A DNA stretch of 44,847 bases from contig JAGHUV010000010.1 in the NCBI GenBank assembly GCA_018064665.1, positions 1-44,847 on the forward strand, read 5' to 3'. How positions within the stretch are numbered: position 1 is the first letter of the stretch; the number at the start of each line of letters is the position of its first letter. This DNA is from Candidatus Crickella caballi. GTDB lineage: Bacteria > Bacillota > Clostridia > Peptostreptococcales > Anaerovoracaceae. The position numbers and the translations under genes are program-made. Under the pieces are notes generated by a model, which was not told where the DNA came from, made no database searches, and saw only the letters and a program-made list of their open reading frames with translations. Shown one piece after another: positions 8,214 to 18,009 of this stretch.

Positions 8214-10268
8214 TTGAGAAAAGGACGTGGATTAGTTACATACCTTGTGATTTTCGCAGTGATATGGCTTGCAATGTTCGCCTTCAGGAACTTTGGAGCA
8301 GATTCATACAAGGAAATCAAATTCTCCCAGTTTGCCAACCATCTGGAGAAAGGTACATACGAGAAAATCAATATTTCGGACAGAAAGCTTTCAGGTACTA
8401 CAAGTGAAGGCGAGGTAGAAATCGCATATGCACCTTCTATGCTTGAAATCGACTGGCTGGAAGAGAATACTCTTTATCCTATGCTGGAAGAAGGAAAGAT
8501 TACGCTGGAAAGTGATCCGCCTGAAAGCCGATACAGCATTCTCAACATGCTGCCAACCATACTTATGCTTGTTGCTATGGGCTTCCTGCTCTACTTTATG
8601 ATGAGTCAGGGCGGCAATAAGCAGGCTTTCCAGTTCGGAAAGAACAGGGCAAAGCTATACAAGAGCAACAGCAAGTCTATAACCTTTGATGATGTCGCAG
8701 GTCTTGAGGAGGAGAAGCAGGAACTTTATGAAATCGTTGACTTCCTTAAGAATCCGGCAAAATACACCAAGCTCGGTGCAAGAATACCTAAGGGAGTGCT
8801 GATGGTAGGACAGCCGGGTACAGGTAAGACCTATATTTCCAAGGCAACAGCCGGTGAAGCCGGAGTGCCATTCTTCTCCATATCCGGTTCTGACTTCGTT
8901 GAGATGTTCGTCGGTGTCGGAGCATCAAGAGTAAGAGATCTCTTTGCAGAGGCGAAGAAGAACGCTCCTTGCATCGTTTTCATCGATGAGATCGATGCAG
9001 TAGGCAGAAGAAGAGGCGCAGGACTTGGTGGCGGAAATGATGAGAGAGAGCAGACTCTGAACCAGCTCCTCGTTGAGATGGATGGATTTGACGGCAATCT
9101 TGGAATTATTATTCTGGCTGCAACCAACCGACCTGACGTTCTCGACCCGGCTCTCTTAAGACCGGGAAGATTCGACAGACAGATCGTTATCGGTATGCCG
9201 GATATCAAGGGAAGAGAAGAGCTTTTCAGGCTCTATACCAGAAATAAGCCTGTAGATAAGGACGTTTCGCCGGAGATTCTTGCCAAGAGAACACCGGGCT
9301 TTTCACCTGCAGATATTGAGAACCTTATCAATGAGGCCGCTCTTCTGACAGCAAGACGTAACGGAACCAAGATCAGAATGGACGAGATCGAAGAAGCTAC
9401 TACCAAGGTAATGGCAGGACCTCAGAAGAAGTCGAGAGTAATTTCTGACGCAGAGAAGAAGCTTACTGCTTATCATGAGGCAGGTCATGCAATCGTAATG
9501 AGAGCAACACCTAATTCGGACCCTGTTCACCAGATTACGATTATTCCTAGAGGAACAGCCGGTGGCTTTACTATGTGGCTGCCTGAGGAAGACAGATTCT
9601 TCGAGACAAAGGGACGCATGGTTGATACGATCAAGCATCTTCTTGCAGGAAGAGTTGCGGAAGAACTCAAGCTTGATGATATTTCAACAGGTGCAAGCAA
9701 TGACCTCGAGAGAGCTACTGAGCTCGCAAGAGAGATGATTACAAAGTACGGCTTCAGTGAGAAGCTGGGACCTGTTTCATTCAGCTCAAATGACGAGGTG
9801 TTCCTCGGAAGAGATTTCTCGACAAGACAGAATATCTCAGATGAGGTTGCTGCAGAGATTGACCACGAGATAAGAACTATGCTCGAGGACTGCTATAAAG
9901 AAACTAAGAGAATTCTTCAGGAGAACGACGAAGCATTCGAGAGAGTTGCACAGGCTCTGCTCTTAGTCGAAACTCTTGATGGAGATCAGTTCGAGGCTCT
10001 GTTTACAGGAGAGGTTACTCCTGAGGAGCTCAGCGAGCATGTTAAAAAGGAACTCAAGGCAATAGAGCGCAAGAACAAGAAGGAAGCTGCAGAAAGCAAG
10101 AAGTTGGAAGAACAGGCAAGAAGAGAAGCGCAGGAAGCTTTGAGAAAAATCAGTGAGGGCTTTGATCCTAATGCTGCCGTAAAAGAGGAGCCTGAGGACA
10201 GAGTCGGATATGAAGAGTACAAGCGTGCTACTTCAAGAAAAGACGATGAAACAGAAGAAGACAAATAG
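8214..10268 (+). CDS. ftsH: ATP-dependent zinc metalloprotease FtsH
   Basis: A 684-residue membrane AAA+ protease that degrades membrane and short-lived proteins. Transmembrane segments are at about residues 7-24 and 109-130, flanking the extracytoplasmic domain. The AAA module has Walker A at 199-206, Walker [11 protein letters not shown] (about 253-262), the RPGRFDRQI second region of homology, and the zinc motif HEAGH at 421-425. The Walker A reads GQPGTGKT rather than the near-universal GPPGTGKT, a mild departure. The long charged tail after about residue 610 is Lys/Glu-rich. The TTG start is supported by an AAAGGAA site and by the position of the first membrane helix. Confidence 0.95.
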   Translation: MRKGRGLVTYLVIFAVIWLAMFAFRNFGADSYKEIKFSQFANHLEKGTYEKINISDRKLSGTTSEGEVEIAYAPSMLEIDWLEENTLYPMLEEGKITLESDPPESRYSILNMLPTILMLVAMGFLLYFMMSQGGNKQAFQFGKNRAKLYKSNSKSITFDDVAGLEEEKQELYEIVDFLKNPAKYTKLGARIPKGVLMVGQPGTGKTYISKATAGEAGVPFFSISGSDFVEMFVGVGASRVRDLFAEAKKNAPCIVFIDEIDAVGRRRGAGLGGGNDEREQTLNQLLVEMDGFDGNLGIIILAATNRPDVLDPALLRPGRFDRQIVIGMPDIKGREELFRLYTRNKPVDKDVSPEILAKRTPGFSPADIENLINEAALLTARRNGTKIRMDEIEEATTKVMAGPQKKSRVISDAEKKLTAYHEAGHAIVMRATPNSDPVHQITIIPRGTAGGFTMWLPEEDRFFETKGRMVDTIKHLLAGRVAEELKLDDISTGASNDLERATELAREMITKYGFSEKLGPVSFSSNDEVFLGRDFSTRQNISDEVAAEIDHEIRTMLEDCYKETKRILQENDEAFERVAQALLLVETLDGDQFEALFTGEVTPEELSEHVKKELKAIERKNKKEAAESKKLEEQARREAQEALRKISEGFDPNAAVKEEPEDRVGYEEYKRATSRKDDETEEDK

Positions 10269-10303
10269 AGCATAATGCCGGTTTGTCTTGAAACGGAGAG
10301 ATT

Positions 10304-11875
10304 ATGAGAATTACGGTTGAAGATTGCCTTAAACTGGATGCCTTTAAAGGTTGTACAGTACTGACCTGCAGGAATAAGACCGACAGGCGAGTACGCTCTG
10401 TTTCGGTGCTCGATGAACACAATCTTGACATGGGTGTTGAGAGAAATGGAATCAAGGAGCAGATGGTTATTACGCATTTGTGGAGCAGCAGAGATGATAT
10501 CGAGGCTCAGAAAAAGGCTGTTACAGCTCTTGGTAAGCGAGGTATAGCAGCACTCGTTATTTACCTTAATGAGAATGGTATCAGCAAAGTTGATGAGGAA
10601 GTTCTGCAGGAGGCAGAGAAGGCTAACCTGGTTATTATTACTATCGAAGATACGGGTAAGGTTACATATTCAATGCTGATTGAACAGGTTCTTGATAAGA
10701 TTCTGTACGGCCACAATTACAGCGACAACATACTTAACAATACCATTTTCCACCTTCTTAATTTTGAGAAGCACAGCAACTTCTCAATTGCTCTTAAGAA
10801 GGCTGCGGTTGCGAACGGATATCAGGTCGTTCTGATGACCGAGGAATTCAACCCTATTCTGACAATTGAGACCAGACATGTAATATCCATTGACGATGCG
10901 ATTCAGCTTGCAAGACACCAGGACGCTTTCAAGCCGGATGTTTTCTCCAAGGTTAACATCGGAGAGATTGTTACATACTGGGGCTACATCAATATCGAGG
11001 ATAAGAAATATATTCTTGTAATAGTGGATAACGAGGACAATTACTCTGCAACTGAAATGAAGAAGCTTGCAGAGATAATCGAGCTCGCTATAGGAATGTG
11101 GAAGTATACTCCTGAGAGAGATTCCAGAGCAGAATTCATCAAATCTGCGATAAGAGGAGATTTGTCATTCTGCTACACACTTCTCGAGGAATCGGGTCTC
11201 AAGGGTATGCAGTACTGCAGTGTGTACTATGTAAAGTCTGTGGATGACGATTCATTCTATGACATTATTGACAAATACAAGAAGCAGTATGGCTTCAGTA
11301 TCCTAACTCATGCGGACGGTGATGACAGCTATGGAATAGTTTATGACGAGGAAGGCGCAGAGAGAGGAATAGAAATCAAGAATGCGTGCCTTGACATGTA
11401 TGAGGAGCTCAAAAGCGGACGTAAGGATGTAAGAATATTCCACGTGACCGGAATTGAAACTCTTGATGCTGCAACTGATGGCTTCAAGCTGATTAATAAG
11501 ACGGCTCCGTATGTTGAAGCAATATTCCCATATAAGAGAGTATTCTCAAAGTATGAGATGTCAACTGCATGTGACTGCGTTACACTTCACAGCGGCGGAT
11601 CATCACTCAAGAAGATGTACCTCGACCTTATCGAGCCATTCGAGAGAGAGGTTTCGGAGAACAAGGGGAAGCTGCTTCTGGACACTCTTGCAACATTTGT
11701 ACTTGATGCAGGAATGAACAGCAACAAAACTGCGGAATTCATGCAGATTCACAATAATACAGTTCAGTACAGACTCAAGAGAATCAATGAGATACTCGGA
11801 GCGGATATGACAGCAAACAGAGTAATTCCGGGTCTTACAATGGCGCTTGCGCTTAAGAGACTTGAGGAAGTGTAG
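10304..11875 (+). CDS. PucR-family transcriptional regulator
   Basis: A 523-residue regulator. The N-terminal domain (about residues 1-130: MRITVEDCLKLDAFKGCTVL ... VLDEHNLDMGV) matches the PucR purine-catabolism sensor domain, there is a long middle region, and the C-terminal about 60 residues (LLDTLATFVLDAGMNSNKTAEFMQIHNNTVQYRLKRI) are the PucR/CdaR helix-turn-helix. Such proteins sense purines, sugars or amino-acid-related ligands, but the ligand here is unknown. It stands between ftsH and coaX, 35 bases from the former, with a GGAGAG site. No dedicated metabolic genes are adjacent, so its regulon is not evident. Confidence 0.85.
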   Translation: MRITVEDCLKLDAFKGCTVLTCRNKTDRRVRSVSVLDEHNLDMGVERNGIKEQMVITHLWSSRDDIEAQKKAVTALGKRGIAALVIYLNENGISKVDEEVLQEAEKANLVIITIEDTGKVTYSMLIEQVLDKILYGHNYSDNILNNTIFHLLNFEKHSNFSIALKKAAVANGYQVVLMTEEFNPILTIETRHVISIDDAIQLARHQDAFKPDVFSKVNIGEIVTYWGYINIEDKKYILVIVDNEDNYSATEMKKLAEIIELAIGMWKYTPERDSRAEFIKSAIRGDLSFCYTLLEESGLKGMQYCSVYYVKSVDDDSFYDIIDKYKKQYGFSILTHADGDDSYGIVYDEEGAERGIEIKNACLDMYEELKSGRKDVRIFHVTGIETLDAATDGFKLINKTAPYVEAIFPYKRVFSKYEMSTACDCVTLHSGGSSLKKMYLDLIEPFEREVSENKGKLLLDTLATFVLDAGMNSNKTAEFMQIHNNTVQYRLKRINEILGADMTANRVIPGLTMALALKRLEEV

Positions 11876-11917
11876 AAATTCGACTGCATTGCAGCGGATA
11901 TTCGAAAGGAGTAAGAA

Positions 11918-12736
11918 ATGCTTTTAGCAATTGATGTAGGCAATACTAATGTCGTATTTGGTATTTATGACGGGGAGAAGATGCTCGAGAGCTGGAGACT
12001 TGCGACGGATAACAAGAGATCTGCAGATGAGTATGGAATTCTCTTTGACAGCATGATAAGAAGATCCGGAATTAATCCGGTTTCCATAGATGACATAATC
12101 ATTTCGTCTGTAGTACCGTCATTGCTCTTTACATTGGAGCATATGTGTCTGAAATATTACGAGAAGAATCCTATCGTCGTAGAGACAGGAATAAAGACCG
12201 GACTTAGAATCAAGTATGACGACCCGAGACAGATCGGTTCGGACAGAATCGTAAACTCGGTTGCTGCACATACCAGATACGGCGGAGATCTTATAATTAT
12301 CGACTTTGGCACAGCAACAACCTTCTGCTGTGTTTCCGCAGAAGGTGATTTTATCGGTGGAGCTATTGCACCCGGACTTAAGACGAGCGCTGCAGCTTTG
12401 TTTGAACATACGGCTAAGCTTCCTAATGTTGACCTGGAACTGCCGGGCAAGTTCATATGCAAGAATACCAACGAATCCATGCAGTCCGGACTTATCTACG
12501 GACACATGGGCTTTACAGAGCATATGGTAAGAGGCATGAAGAAGGAAATGTCCGCAGAGCTCGGATGCAGGGAAGAGGACATAAAGGTGATCGCTACCGG
12601 CGGTATGGCAACCATGGTTGAAAGCGGTGTAGACTGCATCAATGTTATTGATAGAAGACTCACTCTTGACGGACTTCAGATTTTGTACGAGAAGAACAAG
12701 GGTCAGAACAAGAAGAGAGTGTTACAGAATGATTAA
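11918..12736 (+). CDS. coaX: Type III pantothenate kinase
   Basis: A 272-residue ASKHA-fold kinase that phosphorylates pantothenate in the first step of coenzyme A synthesis. Conserved features are the N-terminal AIDVGNTN phosphate loop (residues 4-11), GSDR at 107-110 and IIIDFGTATTF at about 126-136, followed by GGAIAPGLKTSAAALFEHTAKLP. Length is slightly above the typical 255-260. A GAAAGGAG site precedes the ATG. Its last eight bases overlap the dusB start, so the two are translationally coupled. Confidence 0.94.
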   Translation: MLLAIDVGNTNVVFGIYDGEKMLESWRLATDNKRSADEYGILFDSMIRRSGINPVSIDDIIISSVVPSLLFTLEHMCLKYYEKNPIVVETGIKTGLRIKYDDPRQIGSDRIVNSVAAHTRYGGDLIIIDFGTATTFCCVSAEGDFIGGAIAPGLKTSAAALFEHTAKLPNVDLELPGKFICKNTNESMQSGLIYGHMGFTEHMVRGMKKEMSAELGCREEDIKVIATGGMATMVESGVDCINVIDRRLTLDGLQILYEKNKGQNKKRVLQND

Positions 12737-13682
12737 ACTCAAATCGCCCTGGGTACTTGGGCCGCTTGCGGGTATTACAGATGCAGCGATGCGCACTCTT
12801 TGTGAAGAACAGGGCGCTGCTCTGACGTACACCGAGATGGTCAGTGCCAAAGGGCTTTATTATGGAGACAAGAAGACTTCCGTGCTTACATATATTCCTG
12901 AGAATGCGGGACCTACGGCTCTTCAGATTTTTGGGTCGGAGCCGGACATCATGGCTGCCGCAGCGGACAAGCTGAACGGATTAAATCACGCTTTGCTTGA
13001 CATCAACATGGGATGTCCTGTTCCCAAGGTGGTAAGAAACGGAGACGGCTCGGCACTTATGCGAGATCCCGAGCTTGTGTACAAGGTGGTAAAGGCTACA
13101 GCAGATGCTTCTGCCAAGCCTGTAACTGTAAAAATCCGCTCGGGTTTTACACTAGAAACCATAAATGCGGTTGAAGTTGCACAGGCCATAGAAGCAGGCG
13201 GAGCCGCTGCTGTTGCGGTTCATGGGAGGACGAGGTCGCAGTATTATTCGGGAGAAGCCGACTGGAGCATAATCAGGGACGTCAATAATGCGGTTTCAAT
13301 TCCTGTCATCGGCAACGGTGATGTATGCAGCGCTGCTGACGGACTCAGAATGATGGAAGAAACAGGCTGTGACTATGTAATGATTGCAAGAGCGGCACTT
13401 GGCAACCCGTGGCTGTTCAAAGAGCTTGACTGCGCATACAGAGGTGAGGAGCTTCCTCCTGCTGTAAGTGAAGATGAAAAACTTCGGATGATGCTGCGAC
13501 ATCTGGATATGCTGCTTGAATTAAAGAGAGAGCATATTGCAGTTGCAGAATTCAGGAAGTTTGTTGTATGGTACACCAAGGGCATGAGAGGCGCAGCTAA
13601 GCTTCGCCAGGAGGTCAACCATATAGATAATGCAGATGAATTTAAAGAGGTTATATTAAGTGAAAATTGGCGTAAAGCATAA
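12729..13682 (+). CDS. dusB: tRNA-dihydrouridine synthase
   Basis: A 317-residue FMN TIM-barrel enzyme that reduces uridines in tRNA D-loops. The N-terminus (PWVLGPLAGITDAAMR) and DINMGCPVPK (residues 91-100, catalytic C96) are diagnostic, as are VKIRSGF, AVHGRTRSQYYSGEADW and IGNGDV. The ATG at 12729 overlaps coaX; the open frame extends 29 codons further upstream inside coaX but that stretch is not Dus-like. The coaX-dusB arrangement recurs in Clostridia. Subtype B is assigned from overall resemblance only. Confidence 0.92.
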   Translation: MIKLKSPWVLGPLAGITDAAMRTLCEEQGAALTYTEMVSAKGLYYGDKKTSVLTYIPENAGPTALQIFGSEPDIMAAAADKLNGLNHALLDINMGCPVPKVVRNGDGSALMRDPELVYKVVKATADASAKPVTVKIRSGFTLETINAVEVAQAIEAGGAAAVAVHGRTRSQYYSGEADWSIIRDVNNAVSIPVIGNGDVCSAADGLRMMEETGCDYVMIARAALGNPWLFKELDCAYRGEELPPAVSEDEKLRMMLRHLDMLLELKREHIAVAEFRKFVVWYTKGMRGAAKLRQEVNHIDNADEFKEVILSENWRKA

Positions 13683-14943
13683 GAGAATATTATCGTTGCT
13701 TGTGATTGCAATGATGCTCGCGGGACTTGCAGGCTGCACAACCTGGGACAGCTTCAAGCATACTTTTATAGAGGATTCTGTAGATGATGGCAGCAATACC
13801 ATTTGTATAGGCGTTTTCGAGCCGCAGACAGGTAAGTATTCTGATAGAGGCCTGTCCGAGATAAAGGGCATTGAGCTTGCAAACAGCATATTCAACAGCG
13901 TAAGCGGATATAAGGTTCAGCTTATTAAGGTCGATACTCAGTCATCGACTGCAACTGCCGAGACGGCAATCCAGGGACTTGTGGAGATGCATCCTGTTGC
14001 AATTATAGGAAGTGCCGGCGAGGCAACTTCACTTATTGCCAGCAAGTATATTACCGAAGCACACATTCCTACTATTGCTCCGTCAGCTACCAATCCACTC
14101 ATTACTCAGAACAGCGGATATTATTTCAGAGCATCGGTAACTGAATCACAGATGGGTTCAGGAAGTGCTGAGTATGCGTACGCTGAGCTTGGTGCGAAGA
14201 AAATCGGAATACTTGTAGGAAAGAATGATACTTCGGCAAGTGCAATGACAGATGGCTTTACTTCGACACTGTCAGCTCTCATTAAAGCAGATAATAAAGG
14301 TCGTTCAGATGATGATAAGATCAAGAAGAATGATGTTCTTGTTGTTAATGAGGAAGCAGTATTCGATGATGCCGGTATGAAAACCTGCATTGAGAACCTG
14401 CTTAAGAAGAAAGCTGAGGTTGCATGTATCCCGCAGGGCACTGAGACAATGGATCAGTTTTTCTCGCGGGTAGAGAAATACGGTGCAACAGATATCACAT
14501 ACATAGGAACAAGAGATTGGGGTAAGGAAGACTTTATCGAGATGATGAAGAAGCACCCTAAGATTAAGATTGCATTCCCTATGGATACAGCTCTGGACAG
14601 TGAGAATTCCAAGAGCACTGAAGAGGCTGAGAGATTCAGAATATTATATGAGAATAAATATGGTGCAGAGGATGAGCCTGACAGCTATGCAGCGTTGGGA
14701 TATGATTCATACCTGCTGCTCATCAATGCTATAAGCTCAGCTTCATCTCTGGATGGACAGGACATCAGGGATGCCCTGGTCAACACTGATGATGTTAAGG
14801 GGGCAACAGGAGTATTCCGATTTGATAATGTCGGAAATACTGTAAGAACAATAACCTTCTATACCATCAGTGACGGAAATCTCAAATACATTTATACGAC
14901 TAAAGAAGCTACAGAGAGTAAGAAGCTTGAAGATATAGGTTAA
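13660..14943 (+). CDS. ABC-type (LivK-like) substrate-binding lipoprotein
   Basis: A 427-residue exported lipoprotein. Residues 1-26 form a lipoprotein signal peptide: basic KHKR, a hydrophobic stretch, then LAGC with C26 as the predicted lipidated cysteine. The mature part (ICIGVFEPQTGKYSDRGLSEIKGIELA ... IIGSAGEATSLIASKYITEAHIPTIAPSATNP) matches the Peripla_BP_6 fold that binds branched-chain amino acids, amides or related ligands. It starts at a GTG inside dusB after an AAAGAGG site (23-base overlap). No permease or ATPase genes are adjacent, so it either works with a transporter elsewhere or is a sensory/orphan binding protein. Confidence 0.85.
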   Translation: MKIGVKHKRILSLLVIAMMLAGLAGCTTWDSFKHTFIEDSVDDGSNTICIGVFEPQTGKYSDRGLSEIKGIELANSIFNSVSGYKVQLIKVDTQSSTATAETAIQGLVEMHPVAIIGSAGEATSLIASKYITEAHIPTIAPSATNPLITQNSGYYFRASVTESQMGSGSAEYAYAELGAKKIGILVGKNDTSASAMTDGFTSTLSALIKADNKGRSDDDKIKKNDVLVVNEEAVFDDAGMKTCIENLLKKKAEVACIPQGTETMDQFFSRVEKYGATDITYIGTRDWGKEDFIEMMKKHPKIKIAFPMDTALDSENSKSTEEAERFRILYENKYGAEDEPDSYAALGYDSYLLLINAISSASSLDGQDIRDALVNTDDVKGATGVFRFDNVGNTVRTITFYTISDGNLKYIYTTKEATESKKLEDIG

Positions 14944-14947
14944 TAGT

Positions 14948-16372
14948 ATGGATTATATTGAACTTCTGGAAACTTATCATGAAGAAATGCTTGAAACACT
15001 CGGGGAGTCAGTTGCCTGCCCGAGCGTTCTTGCGCCTGCGGTAAAAACCACAGCCGGCGACATCCTTCCTTTCGGAAGAGGTGTTCATGATGCTTTGGAG
15101 CACATGCTATGCAAGGGCGTAGACATGGGCTTTGAAATATGCAATTGCGATAATTATGGCGGGCATATTGAAATGAAAGCCGAAGGTACTGATGAGACCT
15201 TTGGTATCGTTGCACATCTCGATGTTGTACCTGAAGGAAGCGGCTGGTCAAGCGATCCGTTCAGGATGGTCAACAAGGATGGCTTTGTTTACGGACGCGG
15301 AGTTTCGGATGACAAGGGTCCTGCTGTTGCTTGTCTGTATGCAATGAAAGCAATCAAAGAGGCCGGCATCGTACCTAAGAAGAATATTCGCCTCGTTCTC
15401 GGGCTCGATGAAGAAACAGGCAAAATCGGCATGGAGCATTACATCGAGAGGATCGGCAGACCGGATATGGGCATTACGCCGGATGCTGATTTCCCACTCG
15501 TAAACGGAGAGATGGGCATTCTTATATTCGATCTTGCACAGAAGCTTACCAGACAGGCGACCAAAGAAGGCCTTCGTCTGACCAAGCTTGAGGCCGGTGT
15601 TGCACCTAATGCTGTTCCGGCGACAGCCAAGGCGGTAGTGACTGCAGAGCCTGCTGTTTATGAGCTTATCAGGGAAAGAATTGTGCAGTACAAGCTGGAA
15701 ACAGGTCATGAAATAAAGGCTAAGAAGCAGGGCACATCTTACGTTATAGAGGCACAGGGCCTGGCAGCGCATGGAGCAGAGCCGCAGCTTGGCAAGAATG
15801 CAATAAGTATCATGATGGACTTCCTGGGCAGACTGCAGTTCTCCAATGACGAGCTGAATGAATTCATTGCATTCTATAATGATTTCATCGGATTCGATTT
15901 GCATGGAGAAAGACTGGGGTGTGAGCTTAGTGATGAAGCGTCGGGCAAGCTCATTCTCAATGTCGGAATGGCACAGATCAACGATGGTATTGCACAGCTG
16001 ACAGTTAATATCAGATATCCGGTCAGCAGCAATGCTGAAGCTGTTTATGCAGGTATTGAAGAAAAGCTTTCCGAATACAAAATCGGCATTGTAAAGAACT
16101 ATCACGAAGGTCCTGTATATATGGATACCGATAATCCTATGCTTAGGATGCTGATGGATGCATATATCGAGGAAACAGGGGACAGTGACAGTAAACCTTT
16201 TGTAATAGGTGGCGGAACATATGCAAAGATGTTTGATAAGCTGCTGGCTTTCGGAGCACAGTTTCCGGGAGAGGAAAACACAATGCATCAGGCCGATGAG
16301 AAGCTAAGCCTGGAATCCTTCTACAAGATGGCTCGGATATATGCAAGAGCTATCTATAAAATTTGCTGTTAG
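14948..16372 (+). CDS. pepV: M20-family dipeptidase (PepV-type)
   Basis: A 474-residue di-zinc peptidase likely to hydrolyse dipeptides with an unblocked N-terminus. Metal and catalytic positions are H90 and D92 (AHLDVVPEG), the SDDKGP motif at 120-125, and E155/E156 (GLDEETG). A lid domain follows, and the C-terminal half contains the GGGTYAKMF and FPGEENTMHQADE stretches that complete the second metal site. Length matches PepV (about 470). It begins five bases after the lipoprotein stop with only a weak ribosome site, which suggests coupling. A peptide or amino-acid theme with the preceding binding protein is possible. Confidence 0.92.
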   Translation: MDYIELLETYHEEMLETLGESVACPSVLAPAVKTTAGDILPFGRGVHDALEHMLCKGVDMGFEICNCDNYGGHIEMKAEGTDETFGIVAHLDVVPEGSGWSSDPFRMVNKDGFVYGRGVSDDKGPAVACLYAMKAIKEAGIVPKKNIRLVLGLDEETGKIGMEHYIERIGRPDMGITPDADFPLVNGEMGILIFDLAQKLTRQATKEGLRLTKLEAGVAPNAVPATAKAVVTAEPAVYELIRERIVQYKLETGHEIKAKKQGTSYVIEAQGLAAHGAEPQLGKNAISIMMDFLGRLQFSNDELNEFIAFYNDFIGFDLHGERLGCELSDEASGKLILNVGMAQINDGIAQLTVNIRYPVSSNAEAVYAGIEEKLSEYKIGIVKNYHEGPVYMDTDNPMLRMLMDAYIEETGDSDSKPFVIGGGTYAKMFDKLLAFGAQFPGEENTMHQADEKLSLESFYKMARIYARAIYKICC

Positions 16373-16377
16373 AAATT

Positions 16378-16794
16378 ATGACTGAAAGAATTCTTAAAAA
16401 TGAATCAGATACTCGCGAACTGGGCTTTGAGCTTGCGGGAAATGCACAGCCGGGCGATGTAATTGCGCTTATCGGTGATCTTGGCACGGGAAAGACCGCT
16501 TTGACAGGATACATTGCTGAAGGCCTTGGCGTTACTGAAACGGTAAGCAGTCCTACCTTCACGATTGTCAAAGAGTATCGCAGTGGAAGGCTTCCGCTGT
16601 TTCATTTTGATGTATACAGACTCGGAAGTGGTGATGAGCTGCTGGACCTCGGAGTAGACGAGTATATTAACGGAGACGGAGTTTGCGTAATAGAATGGGC
16701 GGATATTGTTGCGGATGTCCTGCCGGAAGACGCAACTGTAATACAACTTAGCTATGGAGAAAAGGACGGCGAAAGAATCGCCGAAATCGTATAA
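16378..16794 (+). CDS. tsaE: tRNA t6A biosynthesis ATPase TsaE
   Basis: A 138-residue P-loop protein (Walker A GDLGTGKT, residues 33-40) followed by SSPTFTIVKEY and HFDVYRL, the TsaE hallmarks. It binds the TsaB-TsaD dimer and its ATPase activity drives cycles of t6A37 synthesis. I chose ATG 16378; an in-frame TTG at 16363 overlapping the pepV stop would add five residues, and neither has a strong ribosome site. The stop overlaps tsaB by one base. Confidence 0.93.
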   Translation: MTERILKNESDTRELGFELAGNAQPGDVIALIGDLGTGKTALTGYIAEGLGVTETVSSPTFTIVKEYRSGRLPLFHFDVYRLGSGDELLDLGVDEYINGDGVCVIEWADIVADVLPEDATVIQLSYGEKDGERIAEIV

Positions 16795-17537
16795 TGAAAA
16801 TTCTTGCACTTGAAACAACAGGTAAATATGGATCAGCTGCAGTCATCGATGATGGCAGGGTTTATTGTGCTGAATCAAGCGGAGAGATGAATCACCTTAA
16901 GGAAATAATCAAGATTACAGGTGAGGCTCTTGAAGCGGCAGGCATTACTAAAAAAGAGCTTACGCATATTGCTGCATCGGTCGGTCCGGGATCCTTCACA
17001 GGAATAAGAATCGGCGTGACTGTTGCAAGGACGATGGCACAGATGCTTGATTTGCCATGTGTTGCTGTTTCGTCGCTGGAGTCTATGGCAGAGAATGTTA
17101 AAACAGCTGCGATGGAAAGCGGATGTGAAACTGTTGCCGCTGTTATCAACGCGAGAAGACACCAGACCTATGCGGGTGCATGGAGCATTAAAGATGGCAA
17201 GCTGATCAATCTGCTTGACGACAGGCAGTATATGATAGAAGAGTTTCTTGAACAGCTTGCGGGCAATCGTGTTTATTTCGTTGGCGACGGTATAGATGCT
17301 TATGAGGAGATAATACAGGCCGAAACAGGACTTGAGGCATATGTTATGGCTGAAGGTAAGCTGAGATATCAGACTGCGGAGGCAGTGGCAAAACTTGCGG
17401 CTGAAGCTGCATCAGAGGGCAACGTCGTAGGATACGAAGAACTTATGCCTGATTACATGAGACTCAGCGAGGCAGAGCAAAGACTCAAGGAAGGTACATT
17501 AAGTGATAAGATTAAGAAGCTTAATAGAAGAGGATAA
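16794..17537 (+). CDS. tsaB: tRNA t6A biosynthesis scaffold protein TsaB
   Basis: A 247-residue ASKHA-fold protein with the N-terminal ALETTGKYGSAAV and the highly conserved SVGPGSFTGIRIGVTVA stretch (about residues 62-78). It dimerises with TsaD to form the core threonylcarbamoyl transferase. It lacks the TsaD metal-binding histidines, as expected. It overlaps tsaE by one base and rimI by 35 bases, so tsaE-tsaB-rimI-tsaD form one coupled block. Confidence 0.93.
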   Translation: MKILALETTGKYGSAAVIDDGRVYCAESSGEMNHLKEIIKITGEALEAAGITKKELTHIAASVGPGSFTGIRIGVTVARTMAQMLDLPCVAVSSLESMAENVKTAAMESGCETVAAVINARRHQTYAGAWSIKDGKLINLLDDRQYMIEEFLEQLAGNRVYFVGDGIDAYEEIIQAETGLEAYVMAEGKLRYQTAEAVAKLAAEAASEGNVVGYEELMPDYMRLSEAEQRLKEGTLSDKIKKLNRRG

Positions 17538-18009
17538 TGCAGAAGATAATTCTGTTGAGTTCACAATAAGAAGAGCAAAGCAGGATGATCTTCTTACTCT
17601 GGTAAAGCTGGAGGAATACACTTCAGCATCACCCTGGTCAGAAAAAGCACTTGGCAGTGATCTTCTTAACGAGACGGGTGCGGTTGTGCTTGTTGCAGAG
17701 GCAGCAAACACTGAGAATAAATCCGTTATAGGATACTGTGATGCATGGCTTGTCGCAGGTGAGGCGCAGCTGAATAACATAGCTGTTTTTCAGCAATATC
17801 GCAGATGCGGAGTCGGAGAAGCTCTGCTCAGAGAACTGATGGAGGAGTCTCGCAAGGCCGGATGCACAACGATGAATCTGGAGGTGCGAAAGAGCAATAT
17901 CAAGGCGTATGCTTTGTACGAGAAGCTCGGCTTTGTGAAAGACGGACTTAGAAGAGGATATTACGAGGACAACGGCGAAGATGCCGTATTAATGAGTGTT
18001 GGATTATGA
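17503..18009 (+). CDS. rimI: Ribosomal protein alanine N-acetyltransferase (RimI-type GNAT)
   Basis: A 168-residue GNAT acetyltransferase. The acetyl-CoA-binding region is around QYRRCGVGEALLRELMEES, followed by LEVRKSNIKAYALYEKLGF and RRGYYEDNGEDAVLM, the RimI pattern. RimI acetylates the N-terminus of ribosomal protein S18 and possibly other proteins. The GTG start at 17503 is preceded by AAGGAAGG at a good distance and lies within tsaB; the first 20 residues are poorly conserved, so a later start cannot be excluded. It ends with an ATGA overlap with tsaD. Confidence 0.88.
   Translation: MIRLRSLIEEDNAEDNSVEFTIRRAKQDDLLTLVKLEEYTSASPWSEKALGSDLLNETGAVVLVAEAANTENKSVIGYCDAWLVAGEAQLNNIAVFQQYRRCGVGEALLRELMEESRKAGCTTMNLEVRKSNIKAYALYEKLGFVKDGLRRGYYEDNGEDAVLMSVGL

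Noticed and set aside
15248-16288. Very long minus-strand frame (346 codons) opposite pepV
   Set aside because: pepV is complete with all metal ligands; the antisense frame reflects codon bias and has no recognisable motif.
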